Source of the DNA: an uncultured Granulosicoccus sp.
GTDB lineage: Bacteria > Pseudomonadota > Gammaproteobacteria > Granulosicoccales > Granulosicoccaceae
Direction: 5' to 3'
Length of the DNA: 52,759 bases
Assembly (NCBI GenBank): GCA_937991945.1
Contig: CALKLO010000053.1
Span: 1 to 52,759, forward strand
Positions 17,956 through 25,066 of the stretch are shown here, in pieces; position 1 is the first letter of the stretch, and each line of letters begins with the position of its first letter. The translations under genes were made by a program, and so were the position numbers. The notes below the pieces were generated by a model that worked only from the letters and a program-made list of their open reading frames with translations, searched no databases and had not been told where the DNA came from.

Positions 17956-19155
17956 ATGTTTGAAGCACTACCGGAAGCAAAACCTGATGCAATTCTGGCT
18001 CTCATGCAGATCTTCAGGGCTGATACCCGACCCAATAAGCTCGACCTGGGTGTTGGCGTCTACAAAGATGGCAATGGCAAAACGCCTGTCATGCAAGCCA
18101 TCAAATCGGCGGAATCGAAATTAATCGAGACCCAAGAAACCAAAGCGTATGTAGCGCCTACCGGTAGTGCCCCTTTCTGCTCAGCCATGATTGATTTGGT
18201 ATTTGGGCAAGATGCGGATAAATCTCGTATCCGTGCAGCTCAGTCTGTCGGCGGAAGCGGCGCGCTGCGCGTGTTGGCTGATCTCATGCGTAAAAGCCGT
18301 CCCGATGCCGCTATTTGGGTATCGGACCCGTCTTGGCCAAACCACATCCCATTACTGGGTGCGTCAGGCTTTACGTTAAATCGCTACCCTTACTACGATG
18401 CCGCCACAGGCAAAGCCGACATCAATGCAATCCTTAGCTCCCTAAGTGGTGCTGCTAAGGGCGATATCGTTGTGCTTCACGGCTGTTGCCACAACCCTAC
18501 TGGTGCTGATTTGAGCGCTGATGATTGGGAAAAAATCACTGACCTGTTGCTAGAAAAAGAACTCTTCCCGTTTGTTGATATCGCCTACCAAGGCTTTGGC
18601 GACGGCCTAGAAGAAGATGCAATGGGCGTACGTTTGTTGGCTAAACGCATGCCAGAAATGGTTGTTGCTGCCAGCTGTTCTAAAAACGTTGGCCTATACC
18701 GCGAACGTGTTGGAGCGGCCATTCTTATGGCTCAAAATGAAGCAGAGGCAACTCGCGCTTTTGGCCAGCTCACAGGCGTTATTCGCGCCAACTACTCCAT
18801 GCCACCCGATCACGGTGCCAACGCGACTGAAATCGTGTTGACCGATGACGTACTGAGTGCTCAATGGCGTGACGAGCTAGAATCAATGCGTGTTCGCATG
18901 GTCGGTCTTCGCCAATCGTTTAGCGATGCAATGCGTAAACGCTCGAACTCCGATAAGTTCGATTACATCGCCAATCAAAAAGGCATGTTCAGTCGCTTAC
19001 CATTAACCACTGAACACATCGCGACCTTAAGAGACGACCACGCCATTTACATCGTCGGCGACGGTAGAATCAATGTCGCAGGCTTACCCGAAGGCGAGAT
19101 TGACAGCTTAGCTGATGCTATATGCACGGTTATGGCAGAAAGCGAAAACGCCTAG
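17956..19155 (+). CDS. Aromatic/aspartate aminotransferase (class I PLP enzyme)
   Basis: A 399-residue AspC/TyrB-type aminotransferase: KLDLGVGVYKDGNGKTPVM, GSGALRVLADL, HGCCHNPTGADLS and the PLP-lysine segment AASCSKNVGLYRERVGA. It moves the amino group from aspartate or an aromatic amino acid to 2-oxoglutarate. It starts 3 bases after the binding-protein stop, so the two are one transcript. With the PheC-like binding protein, aromatic amino-acid use is the likely role; strict aspartate specificity cannot be ruled out. Confidence 0.88.
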   Translation: MFEALPEAKPDAILALMQIFRADTRPNKLDLGVGVYKDGNGKTPVMQAIKSAESKLIETQETKAYVAPTGSAPFCSAMIDLVFGQDADKSRIRAAQSVGGSGALRVLADLMRKSRPDAAIWVSDPSWPNHIPLLGASGFTLNRYPYYDAATGKADINAILSSLSGAAKGDIVVLHGCCHNPTGADLSADDWEKITDLLLEKELFPFVDIAYQGFGDGLEEDAMGVRLLAKRMPEMVVAASCSKNVGLYRERVGAAILMAQNEAEATRAFGQLTGVIRANYSMPPDHGANATEIVLTDDVLSAQWRDELESMRVRMVGLRQSFSDAMRKRSNSDKFDYIANQKGMFSRLPLTTEHIATLRDDHAIYIVGDGRINVAGLPEGEIDSLADAICTVMAESENA

Positions 19156-19194
19156 TTTTAGGCGCTTTCATGACCCACCAAGGACGGTGGGTCA
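19150..19194. terminator. Two adjacent hairpins after the aminotransferase gene
   Basis: CGCCTA/TAGGCG folds around the stop codon, and a perfect 9-base repeat (19171-19179 with 19186-19194) follows at once. They lie between convergent stops 44 bases apart, and probably act for both strands; T-runs are weak. Confidence 0.55.
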
Positions 19195-19199
19195 GCAGT

Positions 19200-19571
19200 T
19201 TAAAGAGTCTTAGGTAGTACAAAGGGTCCGTCAGGTAAGTCCAATTTGGCGGCCACCCCTGCAGATGCAATAACCGAGACCGTGCCGGCTTCGTCATCGA
19301 CAACGTTAAGCCCGCCAAATACCGCTTTGACGTTTACGGTACCAAACGGTATCTGTGCAGCAATTTCCTCTATATCTACCTGGTCCGGCTGTTGAACCGC
19401 CACAGTGACATCAACCACCATCGCATCTCGCTCTAAACCCAAACTCCTAAACAACGTTAAAGAGCTGTGGTGCAAGGCATCTTGGACAGCCCGCTTACAC
19501 GCTTTGGTGTAGTCCTCACCGTACAGATCGTTGCCTGTGCCCATCTCTAATATGATTCTCTTTAAAGGCAT
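19200..19571 (-). CDS. Lin0512 family protein (second copy of tandem pair)
   Basis: A 123-residue protein with the Lin0512 pattern (family of about 115 residues, function unknown): ILEMGTGNDLYGEDYTKACKRAVQDAL, then a strand-rich half ending SVIASAGVAAKLDLPD. It is a clear paralogue of the adjacent protein at 19574-19924 (shared EMGxGxDLxGxDYTKA and the VxVxVxQPxxVD block). It starts 2 bases after that gene's TGA, so both are coupled. Two different small subunits in tandem suggest a heteromer. They diverge from the TTT transporter operon. Confidence 0.8.
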   Translation of the reverse strand: MPLKRIILEMGTGNDLYGEDYTKACKRAVQDALHHSSLTLFRSLGLERDAMVVDVTVAVQQPDQVDIEEIAAQIPFGTVNVKAVFGGLNVVDDEAGTVSVIASAGVAAKLDLPDGPFVLPKTL

Positions 19572-19573
19572 GA

Positions 19574-19924
19574 TCAGTTCGCCTCCTGAATATCGAGATA
19601 CACCACGGCTGCCGCGTTAGCAATAACGGTCACTTTGGTGCCATCTTCATTGGGTATATCCAACCCACCTAGGACCACTGAGACTTGCGCGCGTCCATAA
19701 GGCAACACTGCTGCAACAACGGCCTTATCCACCTTATTTGGCTGTGCCACTCCAATTTCCACATCCACTTCCATCGCCTCGCGTGGGTACCCCAACGCAG
19801 GAGCAATGGTCAGTGAGTTATGCCAGAGCGCATCTTTCAATGCGCGAACTGCAGCTTTTGTATAATCCTGCCCTTGCAAGTCGGTTCCCATACCGAGTTC
19901 CATTGCGAGTCTTTTGCGTGCCAT
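19574..19924 (-). CDS. Lin0512 family protein (first copy of tandem pair)
   Basis: A 116-residue Lin0512-type protein beginning MARKRLAMELGMGTDLQGQD. The frame stays open upstream, but the ATG at 19924 fits the family N-terminus, where homologues begin just before the MGxGxDxxG motif; AGGA lies 13 bases upstream, which is long. Function of the family is not established. The next gene upstream, on the opposite strand, is the TTT transporter binding protein, so both units may share one regulatory region and one substrate. Confidence 0.8.
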   Translation of the reverse strand: MARKRLAMELGMGTDLQGQDYTKAAVRALKDALWHNSLTIAPALGYPREAMEVDVEIGVAQPNKVDKAVVAAVLPYGRAQVSVVLGGLDIPNEDGTKVTVIANAAAVVYLDIQEAN

Positions 19925-20290
19925 AGTGACGTGGTTTTCCTGATGCTGTAGTCGTACAGCATAGCCCGTAAATCGCTGACTCATTGAAATACAAACGCGC
20001 ATGAAGCCTGCACGCATGCAAAACACACTTTACGGCCCGGTGACTTTTAAACCGCACAATGTAAGTGGTCTCAGCTACGTGTGGAAATCTTTGAAAAAAA
20101 CGCGTAAGCAATTGTTATAAATAGTTATTATCCGAATTCTCACCCCATAAATCAGCATGGATGATCGATAAAAACACCTATGTAGCTCATTCAAAGGTTG
20201 TTCAATACCGCAACAGCGCAGATAATAATCCCGTCCGGTCCACGTTAAGCGGGTCGACAAGATAAAACTACCTACTCATTGGAGAGAGCT
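19925..20290. other. Divergent intergenic region between Lin0512 pair and TTT operon
   Basis: About 365 bases with no convincing gene. A weak plus-strand promoter is possible (TTGAAA at 20091-20096 and TATAAA at 20116-20121, 19-base spacer). Just before the TctC gene is GGAG at 20281-20284. No clear operator palindrome was found. Confidence 0.45.
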
Positions 20291-21262
20291 TTGAAGAAAA
20301 CACACCTGAATAAACTCGCCGCAGCGATGGTGCTGGGCCTGGGTTTAAGCACAGGCGCGCAAGCGGCTGAATGTATCGCACCAGCAAATCCTGGCGGCGG
20401 TTGGGATTTCACTTGCCGAGCTATCGGTAAAATCATGTTTGACATCGGCGCTGTTGATTCGCCTATCCAAGTCACCAATATGTCTGGTGGTGGTGGTGGT
20501 TTGGCTTACACGCACGTTGTTTCAGAGCGCGCAGATGACGGCGAACTCATTATTGCGGCTTCATCGGCTACTGCGACTCGTTTAGCACAAAATGCTTACG
20601 GTGGAATGACAGCAGATCAAGTTCGATTCTTGGGTGCTATTGGCGCAGATCCTGGCGTTATCGTAGTGGGTAAGGACTCCCCTTTCCAAACTCTGCCTGA
20701 GCTACTAGACGCTGTAAAAGCTGACCCCAGTGCAGTTGCATTCGCAGGTGGTTCAGCGGTAGGTGGTTTTGATCACTTGAAAGTACTGATGGCACTTGGA
20801 CGTACTGGCTTCACAGACATCACTAAAGTTAAATACATCGGTGTTGATGGTGGTGCTGATGCAATCACTCAAACTATCGGTGGCTTCACGCAAGCTATGA
20901 CGGGTGATATCTCCGAGGTTGTTGGATTTTTGAAATCTGGCGACGTTCGCATTCTCGCCTCTTTCACTGATGAAAGACTACCCGGTGAATTCAACAACAT
21001 CCCTACTGCTAAAGAGCAAGGCATCGATGTTGTCGCTGTAAACTGGCGTGGACTGTATGTTCCTAAAGATATCTCTGAAGATGACTACAACAAATGGTCA
21101 GACGCACTAGCTAAAGTTGCAGCTTCTGATGAGTGGGCTGCGCAAATGACAGCTAACGGCTTAGCACCATTCACTAAAGTTGGTGGTGATTTTCAAGGCT
21201 ATGTTGACGGCGTGATCGCTGAAATCAAAACGCTATCTCAAGAAATTGGCGTCATTCAGTAA
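20291..21262 (+). CDS. TTT transporter periplasmic binding protein (TctC-like)
   Basis: A 323-residue TctC/Bug-family protein with signal peptide (ending TGAQA-AE). The carboxylate-binding signature NPGGGWDFTCRAIGKI, the GGGGGLAYTHVV loop and FAGGSAVGGFDHLKVL are clear. I chose the TTG at 20291 because GGAG sits 6 bases before it; the in-frame TTG at 20279 would precede that site. It captures an organic acid for the TctB/TctA membrane pair. Codons are strongly biased, as expected for high expression, and a terminator follows before tctB. The ligand is unknown. Confidence 0.88.
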   Translation: MKKTHLNKLAAAMVLGLGLSTGAQAAECIAPANPGGGWDFTCRAIGKIMFDIGAVDSPIQVTNMSGGGGGLAYTHVVSERADDGELIIAASSATATRLAQNAYGGMTADQVRFLGAIGADPGVIVVGKDSPFQTLPELLDAVKADPSAVAFAGGSAVGGFDHLKVLMALGRTGFTDITKVKYIGVDGGADAITQTIGGFTQAMTGDISEVVGFLKSGDVRILASFTDERLPGEFNNIPTAKEQGIDVVAVNWRGLYVPKDISEDDYNKWSDALAKVAASDEWAAQMTANGLAPFTKVGGDFQGYVDGVIAEIKTLSQEIGVIQ

Positions 21263-21279
21263 GTACGTTTAGTCAGTCT

Positions 21280-21324
21280 AAGAGGGGTTCAATGTCGGCT
21301 AGACGTTGGCCCCTCTTTTTATTT
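21280..21324 (+). terminator. Terminator/attenuator between tctC-like and tctB-like genes
   Basis: AAGAGGGG (21280-21287) pairs with CCCCTCTT (21310-21317), followed by T5ATTT. It looks like an intrinsic terminator 18 bases after the binding-protein stop and upstream of two more operon genes, so it probably works as a partial terminator. Confidence 0.75.
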
Positions 21325-21407
21325 ACACCTCGTTAGTGCCTATAGACAGGCTGTTTTTACCCAGCCTTATTCAATAGCTAATAGCCTTAAGCACCCGGAT
21401 TTTTCCT

Positions 21408-21845
21408 ATGAGTGATCGCTTGTTTGGTCTGATCGTTTTGATCGGCTCTGTCGCCTACTTTCTAGCCGCTGCTAATATACCGACCAGCTTTTTGGTTGAT
21501 CCTGTTGGCCCTAAACTCTTTCCTCGCATGATTAGCGCCGTTGCTGGGCTCTGTGCATTGCTGATTGTTATCAAACCTGACGAAGAACCAGAATGGCCTG
21601 TCGCGGGTACGTGGTTTCGCCTAGCAATAGCACTCGCCGTATTGGTCGCTTACGCCTATACGCTGAAACCATTAGGATTTTTAATTCCTACAGCAGTCGC
21701 TGCAGGCGTGCTCAGTTATCAAATTCAAGCCAGAGTGGTTGCTGCCGTTTTAACAGGCATTGGTTTATCGGGCGGCCTATTTATTATATTTAAGTTTGCC
21801 TTAGGGTTAAGCCTATTCGCTGTTCCTCGTGCGTGGCTTGGATAA
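21408..21845 (+). CDS. TTT transporter small membrane subunit (TctB-like)
   Basis: A 145-residue protein with four hydrophobic segments and the usual TctB opening (DRLFGLIVLIGSVAYFLAA) and FLVDPVGPKLFPRMISAVAG motif. It is the poorly conserved 4-helix subunit that pairs with the 12-helix TctA encoded 15 bases downstream. Length and order are normal for the family. Confidence 0.86.
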   Translation: MSDRLFGLIVLIGSVAYFLAAANIPTSFLVDPVGPKLFPRMISAVAGLCALLIVIKPDEEPEWPVAGTWFRLAIALAVLVAYAYTLKPLGFLIPTAVAAGVLSYQIQARVVAAVLTGIGLSGGLFIIFKFALGLSLFAVPRAWLG

Positions 21846-21860
21846 GGTAGAGACACAGAC

Positions 21861-23366
21861 ATGGATACTTTCTCACTACTAGCGCAAGGGTTTGCAGTTG
21901 CCCTTACACCAACCACCTTAGCTCTGGCAGTCGCTGGCTGCATCATAGGCACTATGGTTGGTGCACTTCCAGGACTTGGTCCCTCCAACGGTGTGGCTAT
22001 CCTTATACCATTAGCATTTTCCTTTGGGCTCGATGCGACAGAAGCACTGATTTTAATGACCAGTGTTTATTACGGAGCTATGTACGGGGGTCGGATATCC
22101 TCAATATTATTGAATATCCCAGGCGATGAACCCGCCCTCATGACCACCCTAGATGGCTACCCCATGGCCAAAGCTGGACGTGCCAGTGATGCATTAGTCT
22201 TGTCTGGTGTAGCCTCATTCGTGGGCGCTTTGTTGGCAACGTTTGGCTTGATGCTACTCGCCCCCATCCTAGCTAACGTGGCTTACCTATTTGGTCCTGC
22301 TGAATACTTTGCCCTGTATTTACTGGCATTTTCAACGCTGGGTGGTATCGCTTCAAACAACCAACGCAAAGCAGCACTGGCCGCTTGCATAGGTCTTGGC
22401 ATTGCCATGATCGGGCTTGATAACTCAACAGGCCTGGGGCGTTTCACCGGCAACAATTTACACCTCATGGATGGCGTTGATTTTCTAGTTGCCATTGTGG
22501 GTTTGTTTGCTGTCTCTGAAGTCTTTATCTTTATTGAGAGCCACGGAAAATCATCGGCTATTGGCGTCAAGCTTGAATCCATCACTATTCCGTTTAAAGA
22601 CATAGCACGCTGCACAGGCACGATGCTGCGCTCAACCGTCATAGGCTTTATTGCTGGCATTTTGCCAGGAGCAGGTGCGTCGCTGGGTAGCTTTCTCGCC
22701 TACATGGCAGAAAAATCGTACGTGAAAGACAACAGCATGTTTGGTAAAGGAGACCCTCGTGGCGTTGCAGCACCAGAGGCGGGAAATAACGCTGCGGCTG
22801 GTGGAGCATTGGTACCCATGCTCACGCTGGGGGTTCCTGGCTCTGGCACCACAGCCGTTCTGCTAGCCTTGCTCATGACCCTTAACATCACGCCAGGTCC
22901 TTTGTTATTTACCGAGCGCCCTGATGTTGTCTGGGGTCTGATGGCAGCTCTGCTTATTGCCAATATCGTGCTGCTGATTTTAAACGTGCCTATGGTACGC
23001 ATCTTCGTAAAGGTACTCAGCGTGCCACCTCGCATATTACTTCCGGGTGTTTGCATGGTCTCGTTTGTCGGTATCTACTCCTTGTCAGGCAGCTACTTCG
23101 ACTTAATCCTTATGATCTTGTTTGGTCTACTCGGGTATTTTCTACGCAAACTCAACATACCCACTGTGCCTATTATTTTGGGCATCTTATTAGGTAACCA
23201 TATGGAAGATAGTTTGCGTCGTGCCATGGTTCTATCTGGCGGCGATTGGAAATACTTATTTCAGTCCGGCATCTCTATCGGTTTCTGGATAGCGGCTGTC
23301 ACAGGTTTCGTTGCACCGGTCTTCCTACGACGCTTCATCACCAAACCTCAAGCGCACAAAGACTAG
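21861..23366 (+). CDS. TTT transporter large membrane subunit (TctA-like)
   Basis: A 501-residue polytopic protein with the TctA signature regions: GALPGLGPSNGVAILIPLAF, YYGAMYGGRISSILLNIPGD, and AGNNAAAGGALVPMLTLGVP followed by GSGTTAVLL. These identify the transport subunit of a tripartite tricarboxylate-type carrier, driven by an ion gradient. The next genes encode AtuA-like and DUF4387 proteins, which probably process the acid it imports. Confidence 0.9.
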   Translation: MDTFSLLAQGFAVALTPTTLALAVAGCIIGTMVGALPGLGPSNGVAILIPLAFSFGLDATEALILMTSVYYGAMYGGRISSILLNIPGDEPALMTTLDGYPMAKAGRASDALVLSGVASFVGALLATFGLMLLAPILANVAYLFGPAEYFALYLLAFSTLGGIASNNQRKAALAACIGLGIAMIGLDNSTGLGRFTGNNLHLMDGVDFLVAIVGLFAVSEVFIFIESHGKSSAIGVKLESITIPFKDIARCTGTMLRSTVIGFIAGILPGAGASLGSFLAYMAEKSYVKDNSMFGKGDPRGVAAPEAGNNAAAGGALVPMLTLGVPGSGTTAVLLALLMTLNITPGPLLFTERPDVVWGLMAALLIANIVLLILNVPMVRIFVKVLSVPPRILLPGVCMVSFVGIYSLSGSYFDLILMILFGLLGYFLRKLNIPTVPIILGILLGNHMEDSLRRAMVLSGGDWKYLFQSGISIGFWIAAVTGFVAPVFLRRFITKPQAHKD

Positions 23367-23378
23367 AGCTCAACACCT

Positions 23379-24764
23379 ATGAATACACGTGTACTCGTCC
23401 CCTCTGGTGTTCTTGGCTTAGGCTTCGATCGACAAGCGCTTGCGGCAGGTGTAGCGCTTAAGCCCGATGTCATTTGCATCGATGGCGGGTCCACGGACAG
23501 TGGACCGTTTTCGCTGGGTACTAGTACATCCAAGTATTCGCGAGCAGCCTGCGTTGCCGAATGGCGTGATCTCATGGCCGCCCGAGCACAGCTAAACGTG
23601 CCACTTATTATAGGTTCAGCGGGTACGTGCGGCACCGACGACATGGTCGACTGGATGCTAGATATAACGCGGCAAATCGCTACAGAGCAAAGCGACGCTA
23701 ACGCACCTGCACTGAAGGTTGCCTTGCTGTATTCAGAGCAACAGCCGAGCGACATGACGCAGGCTTTTCGCGACAAACACATAACCGCTTTGCAGCCGGA
23801 TATCGGTTTGGATGAGGCAACAATTACCAACTGTGCGCATATCGTCGCGCTCGCTGGCGCTGAGCATATTCAGGCGGCGCTTGAAACCGGCGCGGACATT
23901 ATCATTGCCGGTAGAACCACCGATACGGCAATTGTCAGTGCATTGCCAATAATGCAAGGTTGTCACGAAGGCGCTAGCTGGCACGCCGCCAAAATTGCCG
24001 AGTGCGGCGCCTTGTGCTCAACTCACCCTACCAGTGGCGTCATCATCGTTGAAATTGATGAATCTGGATTTACGATTTTCCCAACCGCTAAAGGTGCTCG
24101 TTGCACACCGCATTCAGTCTCTGCTCATATGCTGTACGAAAATACAGATCCGTTTGTATTGTATGAACCGGGCGGTTATCTCGATGTACACAACGCGGAA
24201 TATCACGCCATTGATGAACGTACCGTTCGAGTCAGCGGCTCCAAATGGGTAGCCACATTGCCCTACACGTTAAAATTAGAGGGTGCTAAATTGGTCGGTT
24301 ACCAAAGCACTCTCATAGCCTTACTCAGAGACGCTCACTATGTGTCCAATGCATCCGCATGGGTGAGCCGCTTAAGCGATTATCTGAATAACAGCGTGCA
24401 GGCGAGTTTAGATTTAAAACCAGACGACTTTTTCATTGAGTTTCGCCTTATTGGCGTGGACGCCACATTGGGCGAACTAGAAACACGATTATCCGAGCAT
24501 CATGAAATCGGCGTGCTTGTCATCGTCACAGCGCAAACCCAAGACCTATGCGATGAAATAGCGAAAATCATAAACCCGTTTTTATTGCATTACCCCTTAA
24601 CTGACGACGAGCCCCTACCCACGTTTGCGTTCCCGTATTCTCCCGCGCAATCCAGTCGCGGACCTTTGTATGAGTTCTGTTTAAACCATATTGTGAGCGT
24701 TGAAACACCGCTTAGCGCTACACGCCTTGTGAGCTTAGAGATCAGTACGGAGCCAACGGCATGA
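23379..24764 (+). CDS. AtuA-like protein (DUF1446), acyclic terpene utilisation family
   Basis: A 461-residue protein of the AtuA/DUF1446 family: PSGVLGLGFDRQALAAGVAL, DVICIDGGSTDSGP, IIGSAGTCGTDD, and IIIAGRTTDTAIVSALP. Members occur in acyclic terpene pathways (Pseudomonas atu) but also widely beside TTT transporters and DUF4387 proteins, where the real substrate is probably a hydroxylated or branched organic acid. No atuB-H genes are here, so terpene use should not be assumed. It starts 12 bases after the TctA stop and overlaps the DUF4387 gene by 4 bases. Confidence 0.83.
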   Translation: MNTRVLVPSGVLGLGFDRQALAAGVALKPDVICIDGGSTDSGPFSLGTSTSKYSRAACVAEWRDLMAARAQLNVPLIIGSAGTCGTDDMVDWMLDITRQIATEQSDANAPALKVALLYSEQQPSDMTQAFRDKHITALQPDIGLDEATITNCAHIVALAGAEHIQAALETGADIIIAGRTTDTAIVSALPIMQGCHEGASWHAAKIAECGALCSTHPTSGVIIVEIDESGFTIFPTAKGARCTPHSVSAHMLYENTDPFVLYEPGGYLDVHNAEYHAIDERTVRVSGSKWVATLPYTLKLEGAKLVGYQSTLIALLRDAHYVSNASAWVSRLSDYLNNSVQASLDLKPDDFFIEFRLIGVDATLGELETRLSEHHEIGVLVIVTAQTQDLCDEIAKIINPFLLHYPLTDDEPLPTFAFPYSPAQSSRGPLYEFCLNHIVSVETPLSATRLVSLEISTEPTA

Positions 24765-25066
24765 ACACAACGCTTGCACATCATGTCGATAGTGTTCGAT
24801 CCAAAAATGCAGGACCTTTTTGGGTCACGATAGATATTTTTTGTGGTTCCGAGCAGGCGTTCAAATTTGTAAGCTCGCAGCTGACAAACGAACAAGTATC
24901 AGCGCTCATGAAGCAGCCTGTCTCACAATTGAAACGCTTTGAAATACCGTCCCTTAATGTGATCAAATTCAGCCTGCCCAGACCCATTACACAAGGCCAC
25001 TATAAAGACCGCGATATGCACGGCGCGCAATGGGCCGTTCTACTACAAGAATTTCCTATGGCGTAA
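24761..25066 (+). CDS. DUF4387 protein, AtuA partner
   Basis: A 101-residue protein with the DUF4387 pattern: VRSKNAGPFWVTIDIFC near the N-terminus, IKFSLPRPITQG in the middle and DRDMHGAQWAVLLQEF at the end. In some genomes the family is fused to AtuA-like proteins; here it is a separate gene with ATGA overlap. It probably forms a complex with the AtuA-like protein. Its last 24 bases overlap the convergent RCC1-like gene. Confidence 0.84.
   Translation: MNTTLAHHVDSVRSKNAGPFWVTIDIFCGSEQAFKFVSSQLTNEQVSALMKQPVSQLKRFEIPSLNVIKFSLPRPITQGHYKDRDMHGAQWAVLLQEFPMA

Noticed and set aside
22283-22660. Antisense open frame of about 125 codons within the TctA-like gene
   Set aside because: Composition mirrors the sense membrane protein; no homology expected.
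23363-23830. Antisense open frame of about 155 codons over the AtuA-like gene
   Set aside because: Fully opposite to a well-supported gene, Ser-rich with no domain, and without its own ribosome binding site.
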